Shown piece after piece: positions 56,721 to 64,000 of a DNA stretch of 64,000 nucleotides; within the stretch, counting starts at the first letter, position 1, and every line of letters starts with the position of its first letter. Origin of the DNA: Verrucomicrobiales bacterium (GTDB lineage Bacteria; Verrucomicrobiota; Verrucomicrobiia; Limisphaerales; J093); contig JABTUJ010000004.1 in the NCBI GenBank assembly GCA_015075445.1, forward strand, positions 62,001 through 126,000, written 5' to 3'. The notes under the pieces are model-generated. The model was not told where the DNA came from and did no database searches. It worked only from the letters and a program-made list of their open reading frames with translations. A program made the translations under genes and the position numbers.

Positions 56721-57491
56721 GTGGGCCACGAAGTCACTTCAACCGCGCCGGCGACCTCCCCGGGCCGACGCGCCGGCGACCGGGGCGCAGGTGAGCTGCG
56801 ACCGCTCCGTTTCGAGTGCGGGATCGCGCCTTATGCGGCGGGTTCGACACTGATTGTGTGGGGGAACACGCGGGTGATTTGCGGCGTCACGGTTGAGGAC
56901 GTCGTGCCGCGTTGGATGAAGGAGCAGGGCGTGGCCGGGGGGTGGTTGACGGCGGAGTACGCGATGCTGCCCTATTCGACGCTGGGCCGGAAAGCGCGGG
57001 ACATCTCGAAGGGCCGGCTGGACGGGCGTTCGCAGGAGATCCAGCGGCTCATCGGCCGGGCGATGCGAGCGGCGGTGGATCTGGAGGCGCTGGGGCCGCG
57101 GACCTTGTGGGTGGATTGTGACGTGCTGCAGGCCGACGGCGGTACGCGGACCGCGGCGATCACGGGCAGCTACGTGGCGCTGGCGCTGGCGATTCGGAGG
57201 CTGCTGGCGGAGGGCCGGCTGAGTCGCAGCCCGCTGGTCACCCCCGTGGCGGCGGTCAGTGTGGGGATCGTGGGCGGCGTCCCGCTGGTGGACCTGGATT
57301 ACGCCGAGGATGCGGGTGCGGAGGTGGACCTGAACCTTGTGATGACCGGCACGGGCGCCTTCGTGGAGGTGCAGGGAACCGGGGAGCAAGGGACCTTCAC
57401 GCAGGCGCAACTGGATGAGTTGCTCGCCCTCGGACGCGCGGGCATCGAACAACTGCTGGTCGCCCAGCAAACGGTGCTCGCGCCCTCATGA
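56721..57491 (+). CDS. rph: ribonuclease PH
   Basis: The 256-residue phosphorolytic exoribonuclease trims tRNA 3' ends. GELRPLRFECGIAPYAAGSTL and GNTRVICGVTVED form the N-terminal core. LTAEYAMLPYSTLGRKARD and GRSQEIQRLIGRAMRAAVD carry the Arg residues for RNA and phosphate. WVDCDVLQADGGTRTAAITG, VPLVDLDYAEDAGAEVDLNLVMT and FVEVQGTGEQGTF complete the RNase PH signature. The start GTG 56721 gives an N-terminus some 20 residues longer than usual and is approximate. Its stop overlaps the start of the next gene (ATGA). Confidence 0.95.
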   Translation: MGHEVTSTAPATSPGRRAGDRGAGELRPLRFECGIAPYAAGSTLIVWGNTRVICGVTVEDVVPRWMKEQGVAGGWLTAEYAMLPYSTLGRKARDISKGRLDGRSQEIQRLIGRAMRAAVDLEALGPRTLWVDCDVLQADGGTRTAAITGSYVALALAIRRLLAEGRLSRSPLVTPVAAVSVGIVGGVPLVDLDYAEDAGAEVDLNLVMTGTGAFVEVQGTGEQGTFTQAQLDELLALGRAGIEQLLVAQQTVLAPS

Positions 57492-58114
57492 ACACCACCC
57501 GCCCCACGCGGCTGTATTTCCTGCGCCACGGCGAAGTCGAGGTGCCCTATCAGCGGGTGTTCGGCGGCCGCCTGGACATCGGCCTGTCGGCGGAAGGGCT
57601 GCGACAGGCGGAGGAGCTGGCGGCCTCGCTGCAGGGCATCCACTTTGCCGGGGTGTACGCGAGCCCGATGAAGCGCGTGCAGCAAACGCTCGCGCCGCTG
57701 CTGGCCTCCAACGGGTATCGCCCGGTGTGGCTCGACGGACTGCGCGAGGTGGACTTCGGGCAGTGGACCGGCCACACGTGGGAGGAGGTGCGGGAGCGGT
57801 TTGCCCGGAGCGCCTTTGACTGGCTCACCGAACTGGACCGTGGCGGGATCCCCGGGGCCGAGACGGTGCCCGAGTTCCGGCAGCGCGTGGCGGGATGTCT
57901 CGAGGAGATCCGTGTGCGGCATCGGGGCGAAACCGTGGTGGTGGCGTGTCACGGAGGCGTGGTCCGCATGGCGCTGGCGCATCTGCTCGATCTGCCCCTG
58001 CCGAAGATGGCGCACTTCGAGATCGATTACGCGAGCCTCACGGTGGTCGATGACCGGCCGCACCGGACGGAGGTTCAACTGCTCAATTTTGCGCCCTGGC
58101 GCGGGCGGCCGTGA
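57488..58114 (+). CDS. histidine phosphatase family protein
   Basis: The 208-residue enzyme has the phosphohistidine motif YFLRHGEVEVPYQRV, the second conserved Arg region GVYASPMKRVQQTLAPL, the acidic LREVDFGQWTGHTWEEV and the second catalytic His in VVVACHGGVVRMAL. It belongs to the phosphoglycerate mutase-like phosphatases such as CobC or the broad-specificity type. The substrate cannot be assigned and no cobalamin genes are near. It overlaps rph by four bases and prmA (GTGA) by four bases, so the three are co-translated. Confidence 0.92.
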   Translation: MNTTRPTRLYFLRHGEVEVPYQRVFGGRLDIGLSAEGLRQAEELAASLQGIHFAGVYASPMKRVQQTLAPLLASNGYRPVWLDGLREVDFGQWTGHTWEEVRERFARSAFDWLTELDRGGIPGAETVPEFRQRVAGCLEEIRVRHRGETVVVACHGGVVRMALAHLLDLPLPKMAHFEIDYASLTVVDDRPHRTEVQLLNFAPWRGRP

Positions 58115-59019
58115 ACCCGGGCGACCTGCTGAAGGTGAGCGTGACCGTGCCGCTCGAGACCGAGGAGGCCGTGGCCGGTTGCGTCGAGCGGGTGTTCCGC
58201 CAAGCCCCCGCCCTGTACACGGATGAAGAGACACTGTGGACCGAGGTCAGCGTGTTTCTGCCGGCGGAGCGCGGATTCACCCCCCGTTCCCGGGCGCGGC
58301 TTGAGGCGGGGCTGCACCGCATGCGCGGGCAGGGGGTGCCGATCGGACGCGGCGCAATCCGCGTGCGCGCGGTGCCCCGGCGGAACTGGGCGGAGGCGTG
58401 GAAACGTCACTTCAAGCCGCTCGACATCGGCGGGCAGTTGCTGGTGAAGCCGAGCTGGAGTCGACGCGTGCCGCAGCCGGGCCAGGTGGTCCTGGAATTG
58501 GATCCCGGCCTGAGCTTTGGCACCGGCCAGCATCCCACGACGGCTTTCTGTCTGGAACAGATCGTCGCCGAGCGACCGCGGCGCGGGGCGAAGTCCCTGC
58601 TGGATGTGGGGACGGGGTCCGGGATTCTGGCGATTGCGGCGGCGAAGCTCGGGTACGGGCCGGTCGAGGCGCTGGACCTGGATCCCGAGGCGGTGAAGGT
58701 GGCGCGGGCGAATGCCCGGTTGAACGGCGTGGGGCGGCAGATCCGATTTCAGCGGGCGGACGTCCGGCGTTTGCCGGCCCGGCCGGCGCGGCGGTATGCC
58801 GTGGTGTGTGCGAATCTGCTCGCCGACCTCCTCACCACCGAGGTGGATCGCCTGACGCGGCGGGTGGCGGCGGCTGGGACGCTGGTATTGGCCGGCATCC
58901 TGGCCACGGAATTCGCGGCGGTGTGCGAGGTGTACGCCCAGGCGGGGTGGCGGCGGGTGGCGGACCGGCGGTTGAGGGAGTGGCAGTCGGGTTCCTTCCG
59001 ACGAGGGAACGGGCCGTGA
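58111..59019 (+). CDS. prmA: ribosomal protein L11 methyltransferase
   Basis: The 302-residue SAM-dependent enzyme trimethylates ribosomal protein L11. An N-terminal substrate-recognition domain (VSVTVPLETEEAVAGCVERVF) is followed by LLVKPSW and LELDPGLSFGTGQHPTTAFCL. The SAM site is LLDVGTGSGILAIAAAKLG and VEALDLDPEAVKVARANA, with VVCANLLADLL at the catalytic end. All are typical of PrmA. It starts at GTG 58111, overlapping the previous stop. Its own stop overlaps the amidohydrolase start. Confidence 0.93.
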   Translation: MNPGDLLKVSVTVPLETEEAVAGCVERVFRQAPALYTDEETLWTEVSVFLPAERGFTPRSRARLEAGLHRMRGQGVPIGRGAIRVRAVPRRNWAEAWKRHFKPLDIGGQLLVKPSWSRRVPQPGQVVLELDPGLSFGTGQHPTTAFCLEQIVAERPRRGAKSLLDVGTGSGILAIAAAKLGYGPVEALDLDPEAVKVARANARLNGVGRQIRFQRADVRRLPARPARRYAVVCANLLADLLTTEVDRLTRRVAAAGTLVLAGILATEFAAVCEVYAQAGWRRVADRRLREWQSGSFRRGNGP

Positions 59020-60209
59020 GAAGACGGCGGGCAGGGCTGGGTCGGTTCGTGTGGCGCCGGTTGCTGCCGGCACTCGTGCTGGCGGGGGTGACGCTGCTCA
59101 GTGCCGGGCTGGTGGCCAGGGTGGTGTTTTTCCAGGGGCCCTACGGACCGGTGATGGAGTTGCCGGCGGATCCGTTGGTGGACCTACACTGCCACGTCGC
59201 GGGATTGGGCCACGGCGACAGCGGGTGTTTCGTGTCCGAGGCGCTGCGCGACAACTGGCGGTTCGGCTTCTACCTGCGCAGCTTTGGCGTGAGCCGACGC
59301 GAACTCGAGTTGCGCGGCGACGGGCTGATGCTGGAGCGGTTGTCGGCGCTGCTGGCCGGCAGCCGGCATGTCGGCGCGGCGGTGGTGTTGGCGATGGACG
59401 GCGTGGTGGATGAGCACGGCGAGTTGGACCGGAGGCGCACGGAGTTCTACGTGCCGAACGAGTTCGTCGCCGCCGCCTGCCGGCGGCACCCGAACCTCCG
59501 GTTTGGGGCGAGCATCAATCCCTATCGCCACGACGCGTTACGGCGTCTGGAATGGGCGGCCACGAACGGGGCGGTGCTGGTGAAGTGGCTGCCACCGATC
59601 CAGATGATCGATCCGGCCGATGCCCGGCTGGACGGGTTCTACCGGCGGCTGGCGGAACGGGGTCTGCCGCTGCTGACGCACACGGGCAAGGAAGGCTCGT
59701 TCACGCACAGCGCGGACGCGTTTTCAGATCCAGCTCGGCTCGAACGGGCGCTGGCGCTGGGCGTGACGGTGATCGCGGCGCACGCGGCGACGCCCGGGGA
59801 GCATGGCGGGGAGCGGGACCTCGAACGGCTGGCACGGCTGATGACGCGGTTCACCAACCTGTTCGCCGACCTCTCGTCGCTTACCCAGATCAACAAGCCT
59901 GGCGCGTTGGGCGAGGTCCTGCGCCGGCCGGAGTTCCGGGGACGGCTGGTGTACGGGACGGATTTTCCATTGATCAACATGGCCTTGGTGTCCCCGTGGT
60001 ACTTCCCGCTGAACCTCGAGTGGCAAACCATGCGGCGGTTGGCCAGCCTGGCGAACCCCTGGGATCGCGACGTCGAACTGAAGCGGGCCCTGGGCGTGCC
60101 GGCGGAAGTGTTTGGGGCCGGGGCCGCGCTGTTGCGGCCGCGGGCCGCGCCGGTGGGCGAGTCGGGCACGGCTGATTTTGACCTTCCCCGGGGGTCGGGG
60201 CCTGACTAG
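59016..60209 (+). CDS. membrane-anchored amidohydrolase (TIM-barrel metal hydrolase)
   Basis: The protein is 397 residues from GTG 59016. An N-terminal membrane anchor (LLPALVLAGVTLLSAGLVARVVFF) precedes an amidohydrolase-2-like barrel. Metal-site motifs are in order: LVDLHCHVAG (HxH), VLVKWLPPIQMIDP (Lys), LPLLTHTGKEGS (His), VIAAHAATPG (His) and VYGTDFPLINM (Asp). The catalytic domain would face the periplasm. The substrate is unknown. The gene overlaps prmA by four bases, so it belongs to the rph operon. The C-terminal 40 residues are Arg/Ala-rich. Confidence 0.85.
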   Translation: MRRRRAGLGRFVWRRLLPALVLAGVTLLSAGLVARVVFFQGPYGPVMELPADPLVDLHCHVAGLGHGDSGCFVSEALRDNWRFGFYLRSFGVSRRELELRGDGLMLERLSALLAGSRHVGAAVVLAMDGVVDEHGELDRRRTEFYVPNEFVAAACRRHPNLRFGASINPYRHDALRRLEWAATNGAVLVKWLPPIQMIDPADARLDGFYRRLAERGLPLLTHTGKEGSFTHSADAFSDPARLERALALGVTVIAAHAATPGEHGGERDLERLARLMTRFTNLFADLSSLTQINKPGALGEVLRRPEFRGRLVYGTDFPLINMALVSPWYFPLNLEWQTMRRLASLANPWDRDVELKRALGVPAEVFGAGAALLRPRAAPVGESGTADFDLPRGSGPD

Positions 60210-60228
60210 GTTCGCGCGCGTTTTCGCT

Positions 60229-61644
60229 ATGGCCCTGCGACTGTTCAACACTCTGAGCCGTTCGATCGAGCCGTTCGTTCCCTGGGATCCCGCGGGGCGC
60301 GCGGTCGGCATGTACGTGTGCGGGCCGACAGTCTATGACTTCGGACACATCGGGAATTTCCGGACGTTCGTGTTTGCCGACCTCGTGCGGCGACACCTCG
60401 AGTTCCGGGGGTACGCGGTGACGCACGTGATGAACGTGACCGATGTCGAGGACAAGATCATCCGGCGGGTGCGGGAGACGGGTTTGGCGCTGGCGGAGTA
60501 CACGGCGCAGTACGAGCAGGCGTTTCTCGAGGACGCCCGGACCCTGAACCTGCTGGCGCCGCACCATCGCCCCCGTGCCACGGAGCACATCGGCGACATC
60601 GTGGACCTGATCGCGAAGCTGATGGCCCAGGGCTTCGCTTACCAGGCCGCGGACGGGTCGGTGTATTTCAGCATCGCCAAGTACCGGAGCGCGGGCCGCC
60701 GCTACGGGGTGCTCAAGACGCTGGATCTCGAGGCCATGCGCGTCGGGGAACGGGTGGCTGCCGACGAGTACGACAAAGAATCTGTGGCGGACTTCGCGTT
60801 GTGGAAGGCGCGCGTGCCGGAGGACGGGGCGGTGTTCTGGCCCAGCCCGTGGGGGGAAGGGCGGCCCGGCTGGCACATCGAGTGCAGTGCCATGAGCATG
60901 CGGTTGCTCGGTCCCAGTTTCGATCTGCACCTCGGCGGCGAAGACTTGATCTTCCCGCATCACGAGGACGAGATCGCCCAGAGCGAAGGCGCCGCCGTGC
61001 AGGAGGCGGGGCGGCCGTTCGTGAGACACTGGCTGCACGGGGCTCACCTGCTGGTCGAAGGCCGGAAGATGAGCAAGTCCCTGGGGAACTTCTTCACGAT
61101 TCGCGACCTGCTGGCGAAGGGGGCGACCGGGCGGGAGATCCGGTACCTGTTGCTCACGGCCCATTACCGCGAGCCCTTCAACTTCACCCTGGAAGGCCTG
61201 GCCGGCGCACGCGCGGCGCTGGGACGAATCGACGAGTGCTTGGGCAAGCTGCGGGCGTTGGGAGGCGACGCCCGCGCCGAACACGAACCGGCCTTGGTCG
61301 GGCGGTTTGCGGAGGCGCTGGACGACGATCTGAACATCTCGGCGGCTTGGGCGGCGGTCTTCGAGTGGGTGCGCGACACCAACCGGGCGCTGGCCGAGGG
61401 CAGCTTGACTCCCGCCCAGGCGGCTGCGGGACGGGCGGCGTGGGTGCGTGTGGAACAGGTGCTCGGGGTGGGGGGACCGGTCGAGGAACAGGTTCCGGCG
61501 GACCTGGTCGCCCTGGCCGAGGAACGGCAGGCGGCCCGGAAGGCGAAGGACTTCGCGCGGGCCGACGCGCTTCGATTGACGCTCAAGACCCGAGGATGGG
61601 CGGTCGAGGACACCCCCAAGGGGCCCAAGCTGAAGCGGCTGTGA
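60229..61644 (+). CDS. cysS: cysteinyl-tRNA synthetase
   Basis: This 471-residue class I synthetase charges tRNA-Cys. MYVCGPTVYDFGHIGNFRTF contains the first zinc Cys and the HIGH-type motif. WHIECSAMSMRLLG and DLIFPHHEDEIAQSEGA give the other zinc ligands, and GRKMSKSLGNFFTI is the KMSKS loop. The C-terminal helical DALR-like part follows, ending with KDFARADALRLTLKTRGWAVEDT. The start ATG 60229 lies 19 bases after the amidohydrolase stop. Length is normal. Confidence 0.97.
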   Translation: MALRLFNTLSRSIEPFVPWDPAGRAVGMYVCGPTVYDFGHIGNFRTFVFADLVRRHLEFRGYAVTHVMNVTDVEDKIIRRVRETGLALAEYTAQYEQAFLEDARTLNLLAPHHRPRATEHIGDIVDLIAKLMAQGFAYQAADGSVYFSIAKYRSAGRRYGVLKTLDLEAMRVGERVAADEYDKESVADFALWKARVPEDGAVFWPSPWGEGRPGWHIECSAMSMRLLGPSFDLHLGGEDLIFPHHEDEIAQSEGAAVQEAGRPFVRHWLHGAHLLVEGRKMSKSLGNFFTIRDLLAKGATGREIRYLLLTAHYREPFNFTLEGLAGARAALGRIDECLGKLRALGGDARAEHEPALVGRFAEALDDDLNISAAWAAVFEWVRDTNRALAEGSLTPAQAAAGRAAWVRVEQVLGVGGPVEEQVPADLVALAEERQAARKAKDFARADALRLTLKTRGWAVEDTPKGPKLKRL

Positions 61645-61702
61645 ATTTCGGCTGTGAATTTCGGCTCGCCAGGGGGTGCGGAAAACGCTACCTTGCGCCG
61701 CC

Positions 61703-62944
61703 ATGATCAAGGCGTATCGATGCCGTTGGCCTCATGTCGTGGGGGTGCTCTGCGCGTTGACCGGTGCGTTGGGTTGGGCCGCCGAGCCGGGGGACGCTGG
61801 AGCCCCCGCTGCGCCACCGGCAAACCCGCCGGCGCTGGTTCCTCCGTTGCCACCTGATCCCGCCGCCGCGAGCCCTGCCGCCCGGTTCGGGGTGGCCCCG
61901 CTGAGGACGCCGGTGCAGGTCATCACAAACCGTTTGCCGACCTCAGTGGTGGTTTCGGGAACCCCCTCGAGCCGTCCGCCGCCGGCACTGGCCCGTCCCC
62001 CCGAGACCCGCTATGCCGTGCCCACCACCGATCCCACCTACGTGCCCGGCCTGGTGCCCGGCCCGGTGAACCGCGGGACGGTCGGCCCCTCCCCGGTGGT
62101 TCGCCCGGGAATGCCGGCGGCGCTGGGACAATCGCTCGGACCGGGGGGTGCAGGGTTTACGACGTCTCCCCGGACGCAGGACACGGTGCTGGCCTGGGAT
62201 GGACTGGTGAAGGAAGTCACACTAAGACCGGGAGAAACGAAGGCTTACTTCACGTTCTCCTTCACCAATACCTCGCCGGACGAGGTGATCATGACCGCGG
62301 TGCGGAGCTCGTGTGGTTGCACGACGGCCAAGGTGCCGCGTCACAGGCGGTTGCCAGGCGGGACCACCGCATCGTTTGACGTCGTGGTGGATGTGGCGGG
62401 CAAGAGCGGTGTGGTCACCAAGACCGTCACCACCGAGACCTCTGCCGGCTATCGGTACCTGACGACCCGGGTTACGGTGCCGGCTGGCGGGGTCGGGGCG
62501 ATGGCGGCAGACGAGCGCACCCGCAACATCCAGGTGGCCCTGGCGGACCGGCAAGCGGTCTTGAAGGGGGAGTGCGCCATCTGCCACGTGACGCCCGGCG
62601 TGGGCAAGCACGGCCACGAACTCTACGACGCGGTCTGCGGCGTCTGCCACGACGCGGAGCACCGCGCTTCGATGGTCCCGAACCTGCGGGCGATGAACAA
62701 ACCGTTTCGTGCGGAGGATTGGCGGCAGATCATCCGGGAGGGTCGCAAGGACAGCCTCATGCCGGCCTTCGCCATCGAGCAGGACGGGGTCCTGAGCGAC
62801 GCCCAGATCGAATCACTGGTGACTTATCTGACGGGTCCCTTCAAGGCCGGGAACCCGGCGGTGACCCAGCGCGCCCCCGCCCCGGCGCGCACATCACCGG
62901 TCCCCTCGCCGCCGGTGACGACGCCCGGTCGGCCGACCCGCTAA
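61703..62944 (+). CDS. DUF1573 protein fused to cytochrome c domain with two CxxCH motifs
   Basis: The protein is 413 residues from ATG 61703. After a signal peptide (VVGVLCALTGALGWA) come 120 Pro-rich residues, then a DUF1573 beta-sandwich (about residues 165-270). The latter has YFTFSFTNTSPDEVIMTAVRSSCGCTTAKVP, its hallmark Cys-Gly-Cys. The C-terminal part is a class I cytochrome c with the heme motif AVCGVCHDAEHRA and distal Met in KDSLMPAFAIEQDG. A second CxxCH just before it (GECAICHVTPG) may bind another heme. It is a periplasmic electron carrier or sensor, possibly tied to a respiratory complex. The GTG at 61676 is a less likely start because the signal peptide begins at MIKAYRC. Confidence 0.85.
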   Translation: MIKAYRCRWPHVVGVLCALTGALGWAAEPGDAGAPAAPPANPPALVPPLPPDPAAASPAARFGVAPLRTPVQVITNRLPTSVVVSGTPSSRPPPALARPPETRYAVPTTDPTYVPGLVPGPVNRGTVGPSPVVRPGMPAALGQSLGPGGAGFTTSPRTQDTVLAWDGLVKEVTLRPGETKAYFTFSFTNTSPDEVIMTAVRSSCGCTTAKVPRHRRLPGGTTASFDVVVDVAGKSGVVTKTVTTETSAGYRYLTTRVTVPAGGVGAMAADERTRNIQVALADRQAVLKGECAICHVTPGVGKHGHELYDAVCGVCHDAEHRASMVPNLRAMNKPFRAEDWRQIIREGRKDSLMPAFAIEQDGVLSDAQIESLVTYLTGPFKAGNPAVTQRAPAPARTSPVPSPPVTTPGRPTR

Positions 62945-62945
62945 G

Positions 62946-63761
62946 ATGAAGTCCGAGGACCGGTTCGAGCCCGGCCCGTATGGGGGTCGGGAGGAGGTGC
63001 GAGTGGGGAGCCTGGCGGAGGCTCCGATCGCCGTGGCCCTTCCGCCCACGCCGGTCGCAGCCGCCCGCCCAAAGCCGCACAACTTGTGGCTAAACCTGGG
63101 CTTCAATGCGGTGGCGCCGGCGCTCGTCCTGTCCTTTCTCAGCGATTCGAGTCGGCTGGGTCCGACGCGTGCGCTCGTTCTGGCCTTGTTGTTCCCGCTG
63201 GGGTACGGCGCATGGGACTTGGTGACGCGGCGGAGTTGGAATCTCTTCTCGGTGATTGGGATCGTCGGGACGCTGCTGACCGGCGGCTTGGGCCTTTTGA
63301 AGATGAGCGGTTTCTGGTTTGCCGTGAAGGAGGCGGCGGTGCCGACCGTTCTGGCGGCGGCCGTCCCGCTATCGTTGCGGACGCGCCAGCCGTTGGTGAA
63401 GACGTTGCTTTACAACGACCAGGTGCTGAACACGAGCCGGATCCGGGAGGCGCTCGAAGCGCGCGGGACCGGGGCCGAGTTCGACCGCGTGCTGGCCTGG
63501 ATTTCGTGGGTGCTGGGATTCACGCTCCTGGCCAGTGCGCTGGTGAATTTCGCGCTGGCGTGGTGGCTGTTGCCGGATCAGTCCGGCACCGACCAATTCA
63601 ACCGGCAACTGGCCAAGCTGCAGTTCTGGAGCTGGCCGGGCACGTTCATCCCGGTGTCCGTGGGCATGTTTCTGGCCCTGATGCGGCTCATGCGCGGTCT
63701 TGAAACCCTGACCGGGCTCGAGCGTTCAGACTTGTTCCACCCCGCGGATTCGCGGCCCTGA
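62946..63761 (+). CDS. VC0807-like integral membrane protein
   Basis: The 271-residue protein begins with a cytosolic leader of about 45 residues and has some six membrane segments: ALVLSFLSDSS, ALVLALLFPLGYGAWDLV, LFSVIGIVGTLLTGGLGLL, VLAAAVPLSLRT and two near the C-terminus. The layout and NLGFNAVAPALVLSF/SVIGIVGTLLTG segments fit the VC0807 family of unknown function. It begins right after the DUF1573 gene stop (one base between), so it is in the same transcript. Confidence 0.75.
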   Translation: MKSEDRFEPGPYGGREEVRVGSLAEAPIAVALPPTPVAAARPKPHNLWLNLGFNAVAPALVLSFLSDSSRLGPTRALVLALLFPLGYGAWDLVTRRSWNLFSVIGIVGTLLTGGLGLLKMSGFWFAVKEAAVPTVLAAAVPLSLRTRQPLVKTLLYNDQVLNTSRIREALEARGTGAEFDRVLAWISWVLGFTLLASALVNFALAWWLLPDQSGTDQFNRQLAKLQFWSWPGTFIPVSVGMFLALMRLMRGLETLTGLERSDLFHPADSRP

Positions 63762-63768
63762 CTCGGCT

Positions 63769-64000
63769 TCACCGGGACTTCACGCCGGTGAGGCAAAGGG
63801 CCAGGAACCGGCCGAGACGACGGAGGCGCGAAGCGGGTTCGAGGCGCGGTTGGAGGTCGGGGACCGCCGGGCCGTGGGGTTGGGGAAAAGCGATGCGCGA
63901 GCGGACGAGGAGCGTGCCCAGGCACCAGTCGGCCAGCGGCAGCACCACGTTGAAGTTCTTGTGCATGTACCGGTGGTGCAGGATGTGGTGACCGTTGAGG
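63769..64000 (-). CDS. C-terminal part of a fatty acid hydroxylase (sterol desaturase) family protein, cut by right edge
   Basis: The minus-strand frame is open from the right edge to a stop at 63769. It reads LNGHHILHHRYMHKNFNVVLPLADWCLGTLL, which carries the last His-rich motif of the diiron fatty acid hydroxylase superfamily (HHxxHH-type) and the usual NFNVVLPLADWLLGT-type end. A tail of about 45 residues follows. The N-terminal membrane part lies outside the window, so the substrate cannot be judged. It converges on the VC0807-like gene. Confidence 0.85.
   Translation of the reverse strand, partial: LNGHHILHHRYMHKNFNVVLPLADWCLGTLLVRSRIAFPQPHGPAVPDLQPRLEPASRLRRLGRFLALCLTGVKSR

Overview
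The window is a 64 kb piece of a GC-rich bacterial chromosome, most likely from a Verrucomicrobiota (Limisphaerales/Pedosphaera-like) organism. This is inferred from protein families seen here that I associate with that phylum: a prepilin-like protein with a DG-type C-terminal motif, a divergent tyrosine recombinase paired with a small helix-turn-helix protein, a DUF1573/cytochrome c fusion, a DUF2723 membrane protein, a beta-propeller histidine kinase, and a giant SdrD-B/beta-helix surface protein. No rRNA is present, so the placement rests on protein families only.

Region 1 (about 1-11,470) looks like a decaying accessory island. It ends at a tRNA-Cys gene whose 3' end faces a tyrosine recombinase. 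Inside are the start of a possible DNA methyltransferase running off the left edge, a frameshifted phage-type Dam methyltransferase, a broken integrase-core transposase, and a two-gene SPARTA-like defence operon (TIR-APAZ plus short Argonaute). Next to the operon are a truncated TIR gene and a 51-residue downstream ORF. A caspase/gingipain-like lipoprotein, a helix-turn-helix protein and the recombinase complete the region. Long stretches between these genes carry nothing I can assign.

Region 2 (11,600-21,100) is mostly core: purU, a two-barrel outer membrane protein preceded by a short tandem repeat, an IS1634-type insertion sequence with visible inverted ends, glnS, and a cupredoxin followed by ctaA-ctaB for heme A synthesis. 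A strong UUCG-loop terminator lies between the cupredoxin gene and ctaA.

Region 3 (21,100-39,800) holds signalling and mixed functions: a receiver/adenylate cyclase, a PLP-dependent decarboxylase, trpF, a secreted protein of unknown function, an FmdB-type zinc ribbon, an Arg/Gly-rich protein, a DUF971 protein, a sigma factor with an overlapping membrane partner, a DUF2723 protein broken by a stop and frameshifts, an atypical Ser/Thr kinase, a prepilin-like protein, and a propeller histidine kinase with its NarL-type regulator. Two copies of a palindromic intergenic repeat lie at about 25.04-25.11 kb and 33.72-33.82 kb.

Region 4 (39,888-55,982) is one 5,364-residue secreted protein built from 16 SdrD-B-like repeats, two beta-helix blocks, two PA14-like and two CBM-like modules and Ig, TIG, PKD and C-terminal beta domains. 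It directly follows the two-component system.

Region 5 (56,000-64,000) is a tight plus-strand housekeeping cluster: an RbsD/FucU-like secreted protein, rph, a histidine phosphatase, prmA, a membrane-anchored amidohydrolase, cysS, the DUF1573-cytochrome c fusion and a VC0807-like membrane protein. It is met at the right edge by the end of a fatty acid hydroxylase on the minus strand. Several genes have frameshifts or in-frame stops. Some may be sequencing or assembly errors, so reads should be checked before calling them pseudogenes.
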